Notes: generated from the sequence alone by a model not told the origin. A DNA stretch of 64,000 nt from Aureibaculum luteum (GCF_003449015.1 NZ_QRGD01000003.1:547332-611331), one strand, 5' to 3'. Counted from the first letter of the stretch, positions 17,791 to 26,384 are shown. Numbers and translations are program-made.

Positions 17791-18495
17791 ATGATAGGAT
17801 TTTATATATTAATAGGTGCAATTTCTCTAGTGAGCTGGCTGATAAGCAATAAGCTTAAAAGTAAATTTAAGTATTACTCAAAGGTACAACTCAGAAATGG
17901 TATGAGTGGTGCTGAAATAGCAACAAAAATGTTAGCAGATCATGGTATTAGAGATGTTGAAGTTATTTCAACATCTGGTATGCTTACTGACCATTACAAC
18001 CCTGTAAAGAAAACTGTAAATCTGAGTGAAGGAGTTTATAATCAGCGTAATGCTGCTGCTGCTGCAGTTGCAGCACATGAGGTAGGACATGCCGTACAGC
18101 ACGCTCAAGCATACCAATGGTTAACTATGCGTTCTAAATTAGTACCAGCTGTTAATATCACTTCCAAATTTTCACAATATATGGTTATTGGTGGTATCAT
18201 TTTAGGTGCAGCTACTAGTGGTGCCGCAGGTGGAATAGGTTTCTATATCGCTGTCGCAGGCCTAGCGTTTATGGCCTTAGGAACCATTTTTAGTTTTATT
18301 ACACTTCCGGTTGAATATGACGCTAGTAATCGTGCTTTGGCATGGCTAAAGAATAAAAACATGTTAAGTCAAGAAGAATATAAAGGGTCTGAAGATGCTT
18401 TAAAATGGGCTGCTAGAACATATTTAGTTGCCGCATTAGGTTCTTTGGCAATGCTTTTATATTGGGGTCTACAAATTTTAGGAAATAGAGACTAA
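17791..18495 (+). CDS. Membrane zinc metallopeptidase (YugP-like, Zn_peptidase_2)
   Basis: A 234-aa integral membrane protein with the zinc-binding signature AAHEVGHAVQHAQ near residue 95. TM segments lie at about 1-17, 120-165 and 205-230. The family (YugP/PF04298) is widespread but its substrate is poorly known. It is divergent from ansA. A long terminator at 18515-18556 ends the transcript. Confidence 0.85.
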   Translation: MIGFYILIGAISLVSWLISNKLKSKFKYYSKVQLRNGMSGAEIATKMLADHGIRDVEVISTSGMLTDHYNPVKKTVNLSEGVYNQRNAAAAAVAAHEVGHAVQHAQAYQWLTMRSKLVPAVNITSKFSQYMVIGGIILGAATSGAAGGIGFYIAVAGLAFMALGTIFSFITLPVEYDASNRALAWLKNKNMLSQEEYKGSEDALKWAARTYLVAALGSLAMLLYWGLQILGNRD

Positions 18496-18514
18496 CCAAT
18501 ATTAAAAAAAAACT

Positions 18515-18556
18515 AAAAGGCAATTTTTCATCAAATGAAAAATTGCCTTTTTTTAT
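18515..18556. terminator. Bidirectional terminator between the zinc peptidase and the Lrp-family gene
   Basis: A 16-bp stem, AAAAGGCAATTTTTCA (18515-18530) with TGAAAAATTGCCTTTT (18536-18551), encloses a 5-base loop. Runs of T on the right and A on the left let it serve both convergent genes. Confidence 0.92.
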
Positions 18557-18579
18557 TGAATCATATTATTTATCTAAAG

Positions 18580-19044
18580 CTATATTTTTAACTGCCTTTC
18601 AATTTGCTGATCAAGAGAAATAAAAGTTTCAGTTCTAGAAACCCCTTTTATTCCCTGTATTTGTTTGTTCAACACCTCCATTAAATGCTCATTGTCTTTA
18701 CATAAAACTTTAGCAAAAATAGCATAATTACCCGTTGTATAATGACTTTCTACAACCTCATCAATCTCCTTTAATCTTTTTAGGGCTTCTTTATACGTAC
18801 TTGCTGCATCTAAGAAAATACCAACAAATGCAAGGGTTTTATAACCAAGTATTTTGGGATTTATAACAAATTTTGACCCAACGATCAGCCCTGATTTCTC
18901 TAACTTTCTCAACCTTTGATGAATTGCAGCTCCCGAAATACCCACTTCTCTAGCGATACTCAATATTGGAGCTCTAGCATCTTCCATTAAATTTTTAAGA
19001 ATAATCTTGTCAATTCCGTCAATATGTAAGTCCTTTTCCTTCAT
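18580..19044 (-). CDS. Lrp/AsnC-family transcriptional regulator
   Basis: A 154-aa DNA-binding regulator. An N-terminal HTH (about 8-55, IDKIILKNLMEDARAP then REVGISGAAIHQRLRKLEKSG) is followed by the ligand-binding RAM domain (from about 70), with GYKTLAFVGIFLD and VVESHYTTGNYAIFAKV. The frame is open upstream to a TTG at 19065, but the ATG at 19044 starts the conserved part and lies 15 bases after a predicted transcription start. It may respond to an amino acid; ansA lies nearby, but no direct link is shown. Confidence 0.9.
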   Translation of the reverse strand: MKEKDLHIDGIDKIILKNLMEDARAPILSIAREVGISGAAIHQRLRKLEKSGLIVGSKFVINPKILGYKTLAFVGIFLDAASTYKEALKRLKEIDEVVESHYTTGNYAIFAKVLCKDNEHLMEVLNKQIQGIKGVSRTETFISLDQQIERQLKI

Positions 19045-19062
19045 CTCATTATAATTTTCAAT

Positions 19063-19070
19063 CAAAAGTA
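19063..19070 (-). promoter_or_regulatory. -7 promoter element for the Lrp/AsnC-family gene
   Basis: The minus strand reads TACTTTTG, an exact TAnnTTTG match. It predicts a start near 19059 and supports translation from the ATG at 19044 rather than the upstream TTG at 19065. Confidence 0.5.
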
Positions 19071-19102
19071 AAGAAAATCATTAGTAGATATAAAAAATAA
19101 GT

Positions 19103-19133
19103 AAAAAAAATCCCGATAATTAAATCGGGATTT
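19103..19133 (-). terminator. Terminator of the fabH-accB-accC transcript
   Basis: The stem AAATCCCGAT (19108-19117) pairs with ATCGGGATTT (19124-19133) around a 6-base loop. On the minus strand it is followed by a run of T (complement of A at 19103-19110). It lies 18 bases after the accC stop. Confidence 0.9.
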
Positions 19134-19150
19134 GTAATTGTAAAAAAAAT

Positions 19151-20494
19151 CTATTTTTCTATCATCTTAAAGTCTTCCATAAATTTAGTGGTATAATTAC
19201 CCGCTAAATAGTCTGGATGATCCATCAATTGTCTGTGAAAAGGTATTGTAGTTTTAATGCCTTCAATAACAAATTCATCTAAAGCCCTTTTCATTTTGTT
19301 AATTGCCTCTTCCCTTGTTTGAGCAGTAGTAATCAACTTCGCAATCATTGAATCGTAATAAGGTGGTATAACATAATCCGCATAAACATGCGTATCAAGT
19401 CTAACTCCATGTCCTCCTGGTGAATGCAATGTTGTAATTCTACCTGGAGAAGGTCTAAAATCATTAAACGGATCTTCAGCGTTTATTCTACATTCTATTG
19501 AATGCAATTTTGGCATATAATTTTTACCAGAAATAGGCACACCAGCCGCAACTAAAATTTGCTCCTGAATTAAGTCAAAATCTATAACTTGTTCAGTAAT
19601 TGGATGTTCAACTTGAATTCGTGTGTTCATTTCCATAAAATAGAAATTTCTATGTTTATCTACCAAAAATTCTATTGTACCTGCACCTTCATACTTTATA
19701 TATTCAGCCGCTTTAACTGCAGCCTCTCCCATTTTTTTACGTAAAGGCTTTGTCATAAAAGGCGAAGGAGTTTCTTCTGTTAATTTTTGATGACGTCGCT
19801 GAATTGAACAATCTCTTTCTGACAAATGACAAGCTTTACCATAAGAATCACCAACAATCTGTATTTCTATATGACGTGGTTCTTCAATCAATTTCTCCAT
19901 GTACATGCCATCATTACCAAAAGAAGCCTTAGCTTCTTGTCTAGCATCATCCCATCCTTTTTTCAATTCGTCTTCTTTCCAAACAGCTCGCATTCCTTTT
20001 CCTCCACCTCCGGCAGTTGCTTTCAGCATCACAGGATAACCTGTTTCTTTTGCTATTTTTTCGCAAGATTCAAAATCTTCAATAATTCCATCACTACCTG
20101 GAACACAAGGCACACCAGCCTCTTTCATTGTCGCTTTGGCAGATGCTTTATCCCCCATTCTGTCAATCATTTCAGGTGAAGCTCCGATAAATTTAATATC
20201 GTGTTCTGCACACATTTTAGAAAATTTAGAATTTTCAGATAGAAATCCGTAACCAGGGTGTATGGCGTCAGCATTTGTAATTTCTGCCGCTGCCATTATA
20301 TTTGACATTTTAAGATAAGACTCACTACTAGCAGGTGGACCGATACAAACGGCTTCATCTGCAAATCTAACATGTAGACTTTCAGCATCTGCAGTTGAAT
20401 ATACGGCTACCGTTTTAATGCCCATCTCCTTACAAGTACGTATAATTCGTAGTGCAATCTCTCCTCTATTTGCTATAAGTATTTTTTTAAACAT
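19151..20494 (-). CDS. accC: Acetyl-CoA carboxylase, biotin carboxylase subunit
   Basis: Carboxylates biotin on AccB using ATP and bicarbonate, the first half-reaction of fatty-acid synthesis. The N-terminal fold [19 protein letters not shown] is followed by the ATP-grasp region with the Gly-rich loop [12 protein letters not shown] (near 160). Catalytic-site segments [12 protein letters not shown] and [10 protein letters not shown] are present. The 447-aa length is normal. The order on the minus strand is fabH, accB, accC, so it is the last gene of the unit. Confidence 0.97.
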   Translation of the reverse strand: MFKKILIANRGEIALRIIRTCKEMGIKTVAVYSTADAESLHVRFADEAVCIGPPASSESYLKMSNIMAAAEITNADAIHPGYGFLSENSKFSKMCAEHDIKFIGASPEMIDRMGDKASAKATMKEAGVPCVPGSDGIIEDFESCEKIAKETGYPVMLKATAGGGGKGMRAVWKEDELKKGWDDARQEAKASFGNDGMYMEKLIEEPRHIEIQIVGDSYGKACHLSERDCSIQRRHQKLTEETPSPFMTKPLRKKMGEAAVKAAEYIKYEGAGTIEFLVDKHRNFYFMEMNTRIQVEHPITEQVIDFDLIQEQILVAAGVPISGKNYMPKLHSIECRINAEDPFNDFRPSPGRITTLHSPGGHGVRLDTHVYADYVIPPYYDSMIAKLITTAQTREEAINKMKRALDEFVIEGIKTTIPFHRQLMDHPDYLAGNYTTKFMEDFKMIEK

Positions 20495-20507
20495 AACTTT
20501 TCATTTT

Positions 20508-20579
20508 AAAAATTCAATTTCCAAGCACCAAATTCCAAATAATTGGGTTTAGGATTTTATTGATTGGAATTTTCAATTG
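20508..20579. repeat. Intergenic imperfect repeat between accB and accC
   Basis: The 85-base accB-accC spacer contains several variants of the word AATTCCAA. AAATTCCAA at 20530-20538 is the reverse complement of TTGGAATTT at 20564-20572, and a related copy, AATTTCCAA, lies at 20516-20524. It could form a stem-loop in the fabH-accB-accC mRNA. My impression is that similar words recur between genes in flavobacteria, but that was not tested. Confidence 0.35.
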
Positions 20580-21053
20580 TTATGATGGATCAACTAAAAA
20601 TAATGGTTGATCAAATTCTACTGGAGATGAATCATCTACTAAAATTTTAACAATTTTACCTGAAATTTCAGATTCAATTTCGTTAAAAAGTTTCATAGCT
20701 TCTATTATACAAACCGTGTCACCTTCATTTATATTGCTACCAACTTCAACAAAAATTGGCTTATCAGGCGAAGGTCTTCTATAAAAAGTTCCTATGATAG
20801 GAGATTTTATTGTTAAATATTTATCATCTTCATTTACCGCTGCCACAGGTTGAACTGGAACAGCTGATATGTCTTGTGCAGGTGCTTGAGCTAGTTGCAC
20901 AGGTGCCGTTGGTGCTTGATGAACGATAGTTGTTTCCGTTTTTTCAGCTCCTGTTTTAATGGTTATTTTAACATCTTCCATTTCAAGCTTAACCTCGTTT
21001 GCACCAGATTTAGCAACAAACTTAATTAAGTTTTGTATGTCTTTTAAATCCAT
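20580..21053 (-). CDS. accB: Biotin carboxyl carrier protein of acetyl-CoA carboxylase
   Basis: A 157-aa carrier. The N-terminal helix (DLKDIQNLIKFVAKSG) is followed by a Pro/Ala/Gln-rich linker (about 40-75) and the biotinyl domain (about 80-157). The biotin site is IEAMKLFNEIESE, with Lys in AMKL (AMKM in many bacteria). fabH ends 18 bases upstream and accC starts 85 bases downstream. Confidence 0.97.
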   Translation of the reverse strand: MDLKDIQNLIKFVAKSGANEVKLEMEDVKITIKTGAEKTETTIVHQAPTAPVQLAQAPAQDISAVPVQPVAAVNEDDKYLTIKSPIIGTFYRRPSPDKPIFVEVGSNINEGDTVCIIEAMKLFNEIESEISGKIVKILVDDSSPVEFDQPLFLVDPS

Positions 21054-21071
21054 TTTATTTAGATTTTATAG

Positions 21072-22073
21072 TTAGTTATTTGAGTTGTATGCCCATTTTA
21101 AATAGATAGCTCCCCATGTGAAACCACCTCCAAATGCAGCAAAAATTATATTATCTCCTTTACGGAGTTGGTCTTCGTAATCAGCTAGCAACAATGGCAA
21201 TGTAGCAGAAGTCGTATTCCCATATTTATGGATGTTAACCATTACTTTTTCCATGTCCAATCCAATTCTATTGGCCGTTGCTTCAATAATTCTATTATTT
21301 GCTTGATGCGGTGCAAACCAAGTAACATCTTCCTTGGTTAAATTATTTCTTTCTAATATCTTTTCACTTACATCAGCCATATTTGATACTGCAAATTTAA
21401 ATACAGTTCTCCCTTCTTGACGCACATAATGCTGTTTATTTTTAACAGTTTCTTCAGTAGCTGGTAAAATTGAACCACCTGCTGCAACATTTAAATACTC
21501 TCTACCACTTCCATCGCTTCGCAAATATTCATCTTGCAAACCTAAACCTTCTGTATTAGGCTCAAATAAGGCGGCCCCTGCCCCATCACCAAAAATAATA
21601 CAAGTAATTCTGTCAGTATAATCAATCATTGAAGAGTTCATATCTGCACCAATAAGTAATACTTTTTTATACCTACCCGCTTCAATATAACTAGATGCAG
21701 TAGACATTCCATATAAAAAACTAGAACAAGCAGATTCTAGATCAAATGAAAAAGCCTCTGTTGCTCCAATTTCTGAAGCTACAAAAGCTGCTGTAGATGC
21801 TGCTTGCATATCTGGTGTTGCCGTTCCCACAATTACTAAATCAATCTCTTTAGGATCTAAATTAGATTTAGCAATTAAATCTTCAGCAGCTCTTATTGCT
21901 AAAAATGACGTCCCTTTTCCTGGTTCTTTTAAAATTCTGCGTTCTTTTATTCCTGTACGCGTCGTTATCCATTCATCATTCGTCTCCACCATGCTTTCTA
22001 ACATTTTATTTGTTAGTACATGATCGGGAACATATTTTCCAACAGCTGTAATTGCAGCAGTAATTTTAGTCAT
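21072..22073 (-). CDS. fabH: 3-oxoacyl-ACP synthase III
   Basis: Starts fatty-acid chains by condensing an acyl-CoA with malonyl-ACP. The catalytic triad is visible: Cys in LESACSSFLYGM (near 115), His in WFAPHQANNRI, and Asn in YGNTTSATLPLL. The N-terminus (AVGKYVPDHVLTN) and 333-aa length are typical. It heads the fabH-accB-accC run, has a -7 element at 22115-22122, and is separated from rpmF by a terminator. Confidence 0.96.
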   Translation of the reverse strand: MTKITAAITAVGKYVPDHVLTNKMLESMVETNDEWITTRTGIKERRILKEPGKGTSFLAIRAAEDLIAKSNLDPKEIDLVIVGTATPDMQAASTAAFVASEIGATEAFSFDLESACSSFLYGMSTASSYIEAGRYKKVLLIGADMNSSMIDYTDRITCIIFGDGAGAALFEPNTEGLGLQDEYLRSDGSGREYLNVAAGGSILPATEETVKNKQHYVRQEGRTVFKFAVSNMADVSEKILERNNLTKEDVTWFAPHQANNRIIEATANRIGLDMEKVMVNIHKYGNTTSATLPLLLADYEDQLRKGDNIIFAAFGGGFTWGAIYLKWAYNSNN

Positions 22074-22114
22074 ATGTTTGTTTTAGTAGGTATTTTTTTT
22101 GATAAAACAGTTTT

Positions 22115-22122
22115 CAAATGTA
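22115..22122 (-). promoter_or_regulatory. -7 promoter element for fabH-accB-accC
   Basis: The minus strand reads TACATTTG. A TTTG (22149-22146) lies 23 bases upstream, slightly more than the usual 19-21. The predicted start near 22111 gives a leader of about 38 bases. Confidence 0.5.
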
Positions 22123-22186
22123 ATGAAATTTATTTCGCCTTTTATCAAAATTAGCGTAGTTTTCGTTCTTTTTGACGAATAAACAT

Positions 22187-22215
22187 AAAAAAACCCTCAA
22201 AAAAGAGGGTTTTTT
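22187..22215 (-). terminator. Terminator after rpmF
   Basis: AAAAAACCCTC (22188-22198) pairs with GAGGGTTTTTT (22205-22215) around a 6-base loop. The minus strand continues into T. It lies 18 bases after the rpmF stop and separates rpmF from fabH. Confidence 0.85.
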
Positions 22216-22232
22216 GTGTTCAACTTTTTTTA

Positions 22233-22427
22233 CTATGCAGCAGCTTCTTCACTATCAATTACTATTTGACCACGGTAATATAATTTACCCTCGTGCCAAT
22301 GAGCTCTGTGAAATAAATGTGCTTCACCTGTTGTTGGGTCTTTCGCTATTTGAGGAGTTGTTGCTTTATAATGTGTTCTTCTCTTATCTCTTCTTTGCTT
22401 AGAAATTTTTCTTTTAGGATGTGCCAT
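22233..22427 (-). CDS. rpmF: 50S ribosomal protein L32
   Basis: A 64-aa ribosomal protein with the L32 N-terminus [20 protein letters not shown]. It lacks the CxxC pairs of the zinc-binding form, so it is the zinc-independent type. It starts one base after the stop of the DUF177 gene, the usual pairing in bacteria, and is followed by a terminator. Confidence 0.95.
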   Translation of the reverse strand: MAHPKRKISKQRRDKRRTHYKATTPQIAKDPTTGEAHLFHRAHWHEGKLYYRGQIVIDSEEAAA

Positions 22428-22428
22428 T

Positions 22429-22974
22429 TTATACTTTTTTATCGGTTATCAGTCCTTTTAATTTATCCCATCTAGGATCAGAACCTTCTTTATTATTTAT
22501 TATTTCTTTTGGTTTTAACTCTTCTAATTTATCTAATATTTCCGACTTCAAGGTTCCATCTTTTACTCCTGGATGTACCTTTTTTGAAGGAATTGCCAAT
22601 ATAATCATTTCATAAATATATTGAGAAACATCAACTTCATAAGCTTCATGAGGTAATATTAAAATATCAATATCATCATCATTAAATTCCTCACCAAATG
22701 TAACTACTAAATCTAACTTCGCTTTTATAGGTTGTTCAAATAACTCATTGGTTAAATCACAAACTACCTCAACTACCCCCTTCGCATTAAAACTAAGCTC
22801 AATTAAAGTGCTTTTTTTATTAAAATCTAATTGCACTAAAATATCAGCATCACAAACATCATCATATTTATAAAACTCAAAGAACTCCTTATTAATTTGA
22901 AACTCAAACTTATGAATGGCTTCTTTCAATCCTTTAAAAGGAATAACAAACATTTTCTTTTCCATAACATCCAT
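22429..22974 (-). CDS. DUF177 / YceD-family protein
   Basis: About 181 aa. It matches the YceD (DUF177) family that is paired with rpmF in many bacteria and linked to 23S rRNA or ribosome assembly. The conserved Cys-containing segment is [16 protein letters not shown] (about 85-100), followed by an acidic stretch ([14 protein letters not shown]). ATGs occur at 22974 and 22965; homologues begin close to [10 protein letters not shown], so 22965 may be the real start. A -7 element at 22989-22996 allows either. Confidence 0.88.
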   Translation of the reverse strand: MDVMEKKMFVIPFKGLKEAIHKFEFQINKEFFEFYKYDDVCDADILVQLDFNKKSTLIELSFNAKGVVEVVCDLTNELFEQPIKAKLDLVVTFGEEFNDDDIDILILPHEAYEVDVSQYIYEMIILAIPSKKVHPGVKDGTLKSEILDKLEELKPKEIINNKEGSDPRWDKLKGLITDKKV

Positions 22975-22988
22975 CAAAAATGAGCCTG

Positions 22989-22996
22989 CAAATGTA
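22989..22996 (-). promoter_or_regulatory. -7 promoter element for the DUF177-rpmF pair
   Basis: The minus strand reads TACATTTG followed by C. The predicted start near 22985 gives a leader of 11 bases (ATG 22974) or 20 bases (ATG 22965). It lies in the 40-base gap after pdxA, which suggests DUF177-rpmF can be transcribed apart from pdxA. Confidence 0.5.
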
Positions 22997-23014
22997 ATAA
23001 AATTTTTACAAATA

Positions 23015-24058
23015 TTATTTTCTTGTGCGTAATTTATTTTTAGTTAGCTCATTATACTCCGATCTGTTCTTAAAAACATCCATTGCAGTATACAAAGCTT
23101 CTTTAAATGAGTTATTGCTAGCCTCACCTTTTCCTGCAATTTCAAAGGCAGTTCCATGATCGGGTGAAGTTCTAATCTTATTCAAGCCTGCTGTAAAATT
23201 TACACCATTACCAAAAGATAATGTTTTAAAAGGTGCCAATCCTTGATCATGATACATGGCCAAAATACCATCAAATTTTTTATAAGCCCCTGACCCAAAA
23301 AAGCTATCAGCAGAATACGGTCCATAAACCAGCTTATCATCTGCCTGTATTTTCTCTAAAGTTGGTCTAATAACAGAATCATCTTCCTCACCAATAACAC
23401 CATTATCACCACAATGAGGATTCAACCCTAACACTGCAATTTTAGGTTTACTTATTTTAAAATCCTGTATAAGTGAGTTATACATTAAATTAACTTTGCA
23501 CTCAATTAATTCTTGTGTAATGGTCTCTGCAACCTTCTGTATTGGAATATGTCCAGTTATGAGTCCAATTTTTAACTCATCGGTCATTAAAATCATTAAG
23601 CTTTCGCCTTCCAAATTCGCCTCTAAATATTCAGTATGTCCGCTAAATTTAAAATCTTCAGATTGAATATTATGTTTATTTATTGGAGCAGTTACCAATA
23701 CGTCAATTTCATTTTGCTTCAAGGCCGTTGTTGCTGCTTGCAATGACAATAAAGCATATTTACCCCCTGACGCAGTTTCTTTACCAAACTCAACCTCAAC
23801 TTGCTCTTTCCAAACGTTAACTAAATTAACTTTATTAGGTACGCATTTAGAAATCGAATCAACTCCATGTGTTTGCGTATGAATATTCAATTCTTTTTTA
23901 TGAATTGAAAGTATTTTATTGGAAGCAAAAATTATAGGAGTACACAATTCTAACATCCTTGGATCTTCAAATGTTTTTAAAATTATTTCTATACCAATAC
24001 CATTTATATCCCCAACTGAAATACCTACTTTTATGGTTTCATTTTTCTTCATTATCAT
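23015..24058 (-). CDS. pdxA: 4-hydroxythreonine-4-phosphate dehydrogenase
   Basis: An NAD-dependent step of the DXP-dependent pyridoxal-phosphate pathway. The N-terminus KVGISVGDINGIGIEI, the metal ligand region SGHTEYLEA, GLNPHCGDNG and MYHDQGLAPFK are PdxA signatures. The 347-aa length is normal. Two in-frame ATGs, at 24058 and 24052, are possible; MKKNE (24052) fits homologues better. DUF177-rpmF follow on the same strand. Confidence 0.94.
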   Translation of the reverse strand: MIMKKNETIKVGISVGDINGIGIEIILKTFEDPRMLELCTPIIFASNKILSIHKKELNIHTQTHGVDSISKCVPNKVNLVNVWKEQVEVEFGKETASGGKYALLSLQAATTALKQNEIDVLVTAPINKHNIQSEDFKFSGHTEYLEANLEGESLMILMTDELKIGLITGHIPIQKVAETITQELIECKVNLMYNSLIQDFKISKPKIAVLGLNPHCGDNGVIGEEDDSVIRPTLEKIQADDKLVYGPYSADSFFGSGAYKKFDGILAMYHDQGLAPFKTLSFGNGVNFTAGLNKIRTSPDHGTAFEIAGKGEASNNSFKEALYTAMDVFKNRSEYNELTKNKLRTRK

Positions 24059-24163
24059 TAAATTTCACCAACTTTCAGAGCACAGTTCTAATTAAGTTGA
24101 TTGTTACTGCTCCTATTTTCAATTAAATGCCAAGTATACGTTTTTATGCAGCAATTAAATTCG

Positions 24164-24171
24164 TATTTTTG
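24164..24171 (+). promoter_or_regulatory. -7 promoter element for ribE
   Basis: TATTTTTG matches TAnnTTTG and predicts a start near 24175, 30 bases before the ATG. The leader is too short for an FMN riboswitch. Confidence 0.45.
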
Positions 24172-24204
24172 AGCATACAAAAGTACTGATTAAAATTAAT
24201 ATAA

Positions 24205-24798
24205 ATGTTTACAGGAATTATAGAATCTTTAGGTGAAGTTATTGCACTAAAAAAGGATAAAACAAATCTTCATATTACCATAAAAAGTAAAATTGCAGAA
24301 GAGTTAAGAATTGATCAAAGTGTTGCTCATAATGGTATCTGCCTAACAGTGATTGATATTAATAACAATACATATACTATCACTGCAATAGCCGAAACAT
24401 TATCTAAAACAAATTTATGCAAACTCAAAGTTAATGATAAAGTTAATTTAGAACGAGCAATGAAATTAGGTGATAGGCTTGACGGACATATTGTACAAGG
24501 TCATGTTGATAATACAGGCAAGTGTATTGCTATTGACGAACAAAACGGAAGTTGGATTTTCACTTTTGGGTATAATGAAGGTAAGGATAATATTACTATT
24601 GAGAAGGGATCAGTAACAATTAATGGAGTAAGTTTAACAGTAGTAAATTCTCATAAAAATAAGTTTAGTGTTGCTATAATACCATACACGCACATGCACA
24701 CAAACTTTGGCTCAATAAAAATTAATGATTTGGTAAATTTAGAATTTGATGTAATAGGAAAATATGTAGCTAGATTAACGAAGTCTTATAATAACTAA
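24205..24798 (+). CDS. ribE: Riboflavin synthase, alpha subunit
   Basis: Dismutates two 6,7-dimethyl-8-ribityllumazine molecules to riboflavin. The protein is 197 aa with two lumazine-binding repeats. The first begins MFTGIIESLGEV and contains SVAHNGICLTV; the second has GDRLDGHIVQGHVD and GSVTINGVSLTVV. Its TAA overlaps the stop codon of the convergent small-protein gene by two bases. Confidence 0.95.
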   Translation: MFTGIIESLGEVIALKKDKTNLHITIKSKIAEELRIDQSVAHNGICLTVIDINNNTYTITAIAETLSKTNLCKLKVNDKVNLERAMKLGDRLDGHIVQGHVDNTGKCIAIDEQNGSWIFTFGYNEGKDNITIEKGSVTINGVSLTVVNSHKNKFSVAIIPYTHMHTNFGSIKINDLVNLEFDVIGKYVARLTKSYNN

Positions 24799-25010
24799 TC
24801 TTCTTTTCTTAACTTTTTGACTGCGTAACCAACACCAAGAACCAATAAAAAACCCACACCTCCATCAATAGGAACATTATTAGGAGGACCACCCTGCCCT
24901 CCAGATCCTCCTGACCCTCCTCCTGGTTCAGGTACGGCTTGAGCAAATACACTGCTTGATGTTAAAACTAACAACGCAAATGATAAAAACAATAAATACT
25001 TTTTTAACAT
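24795..25010 (-). CDS. Small exported protein with PID-CTERM-like sorting signal
   Basis: A 71-aa protein. The signal peptide (1-24) ends FAQ. A short Gly/Pro/Ser-rich spacer (about 25-45, with PEPGGGSGGSGG) follows. The C-terminus has the tripartite form of a sorting signal: the motif VPIDGG, a hydrophobic helix (GFLLVLGVGYA) and a basic tail (KKLRKED). Almost nothing remains between the signal peptide and the sorting signal. I assign it to the PID-CTERM-like group from memory of the motif. The frame is open to a TTG at 25061, but the ATG at 25010 starts the signal peptide and is preceded by a purine-rich GGGGAAG. The last bases overlap ribE. Confidence 0.7.
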   Translation of the reverse strand: MLKKYLLFLSFALLVLTSSSVFAQAVPEPGGGSGGSGGQGGPPNNVPIDGGVGFLLVLGVGYAVKKLRKED

Positions 25011-25058
25011 ATACTTCCCCTTTTTGCAAGTACTAACGAAAAACTCGTTAATTAATTG

Positions 25059-25066
25059 CAAATATA
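25059..25066 (-). promoter_or_regulatory. -7 promoter element for the PID-CTERM-like small protein
   Basis: The minus strand reads TATATTTG. The predicted start near 25055 gives a leader of about 45 bases to the ATG at 25010. It supports that start over the TTG at 25061, which would overlap the promoter. Confidence 0.45.
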
Positions 25067-25275
25067 TAAATTCTTTTTTAGGATTTGTTGGTTAACTATC
25101 TTTTATTTTAACGTTTGAATTTAAAATTACAACTAAAATAAACTTGTCCAACATTTATTAATGATATCATAAAATTTACTCGAAACTTCTAAAAGACCAC
25201 TAACAACTTCAACAAATCAACGAACCTAATAAATGAAAATTTCTTTTAAACTTCCATTATATAATTTCATAACAG

Positions 25276-25349
25276 TGGACCCAGAAGGGCTCGAACCTTC
25301 GACCCCCTGATTATGAGTCAGGTGCTCTAACCAACTGAGCTATGGGTCC
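25276..25349 (-). tRNA. tRNA with CAU anticodon (probably Ile2, else elongator Met)
   Basis: A 74-base cloverleaf on the minus strand. The acceptor GGACCCA pairs with TGGGTCC, the D arm is GCTCAGTTGGTTAGAGC, the anticodon stem-loop is CCTGACTCATAATCAGG, the T arm carries GGTTCGAGCC, and the discriminator is A. CCA is not encoded. A CAU anticodon can be Met or lysidine-modified Ile2. The acceptor start GGACC resembles known Ile2 tRNAs rather than elongator Met, so I favour Ile2. A TTG-N20-TAATATTG promoter-like pair lies upstream (25392-25362), giving a leader of about 9 bases. Confidence 0.93.
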
Positions 25350-25361
25350 AAATTTGGAGTG

Positions 25362-25392
25362 CAATATTACTATTTATTTACAAACTTTACAA
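25362..25392 (-). promoter_or_regulatory. Promoter candidate for the CAU tRNA
   Basis: The minus strand reads TTG (25392-25390), 20 bases, TAATATTG (25369-25362). The -7 box is 7 of 8 to consensus. The predicted start lies about 9 bases before the mature tRNA. Confidence 0.45.
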
Positions 25393-25418
25393 TCTTTTAT
25401 CGAAATTTGATTGATCAT

Positions 25419-26384
25419 TTATATTTTTCTTTCCATCAAACGATTCGCAAAACTTACTAAGCTCGACTTTTTATTTTGACTAACAGTTAGGTTCTCAATG
25501 TTTTGAATAGCCATAGCCGTATATTTTTGAATTTTTAACTCTATTAATAATGGAATTTTATAAGTATCAAATAAAGTGATTACACTTTCAATTTTACCCT
25601 CAGAATACTCTTTTGTACTATAAAGTCGAATCAACTTTTCTTTATCTTCTTCATTTGCCAGCTCTAAAGTTTTTAAAAATAAAAACGTTTTTTTATTTTC
25701 AATAATATCACCAGCCTTTTGTTTTCCGAAATCCTCTTCAGCATATATATCTAAATAATCATCTTGCAATTGAAATGCAATTCCCAAATTCAAACCATAA
25801 TTATAAATATTTTTTGAATCCTTATCACTCGCCCCAGCTATTATGGCTCCAAATTTTAAGGATGCCGCCACCAATACTGCTGTTTTTTGAGTTATCATTG
25901 CTATATATTGATTCACATTCACATTAAATGTAGTTTCAAAATCAAAATCATATTGCTGACCCTCACACACCTCTAAAGCAGTTTTTGTAAATAATGTATT
26001 TAATGCTTTGTACGTTTTTCCTTCATAAGATTCTAATAATTGCTGAGCCCAAACCAACAATGCATCACCAGACAATATTCCTGTGTTTAAATTCCATTTA
26101 TTATGCACTGTTACATTTCCTCTTCTTAAAGGAGCTGCATCCATTATATCATCATGAATTAAGGAAAAATTGTGAAACATTTCTATCGCCAACGCAGCAT
26201 CTAAAGCAGTTTCAACCTTACCTCCAAAAATATCACAACTCAATAAACACATGACTGGCCGTAACCTCTTACCTCCTATATTTAGGATATAATAAATAGG
26301 TTCATATAAATTTACCGGTTCTTTTACTTCGATTTTATCTGATAAATGCCCTAAAAACAGCTTTTTATAACTTTCTAATTCCAA
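25419..26384 (-). CDS. Polyprenyl (geranylgeranyl/farnesyl-type) diphosphate synthase
   Basis: A trans-isoprenyl chain-elongating enzyme of 321 aa. The first Asp-rich motif is in LIHDDIMDAAPLRRG (near 80-95) and the second in QLQDDYLDIYAEEDFGKQKAGD (near 205-225, partial quote). GGKRLRPV near 40 binds the pyrophosphate. The frame begins at a TTG (26384) with no in-frame ATG upstream. An ATG at 26393 reads M-K-I in another frame, and one extra T would join it to this frame, giving the usual-looking start MKILELESYKK. So either TTG is used or the start carries a one-base deletion. Confidence 0.9.
   Translation of the reverse strand: MELESYKKLFLGHLSDKIEVKEPVNLYEPIYYILNIGGKRLRPVMCLLSCDIFGGKVETALDAALAIEMFHNFSLIHDDIMDAAPLRRGNVTVHNKWNLNTGILSGDALLVWAQQLLESYEGKTYKALNTLFTKTALEVCEGQQYDFDFETTFNVNVNQYIAMITQKTAVLVAASLKFGAIIAGASDKDSKNIYNYGLNLGIAFQLQDDYLDIYAEEDFGKQKAGDIIENKKTFLFLKTLELANEEDKEKLIRLYSTKEYSEGKIESVITLFDTYKIPLLIELKIQKYTAMAIQNIENLTVSQNKKSSLVSFANRLMERKI

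Noticed and set aside
19045..19065. TTG start extending the Lrp/AsnC-family protein
   Set aside because: The extension would overlap the predicted -7 element and transcription start; the ATG at 19044 begins the conserved HTH region.
22172..22402. Plus-strand ORF across rpmF and its terminator
   Set aside because: It overlaps a certain ribosomal protein gene on the other strand and starts inside a terminator-flanking region.
24059..24204. FMN riboswitch upstream of ribE
   Set aside because: The conserved FMN-aptamer words are absent, and the predicted leader is only about 30 bases.
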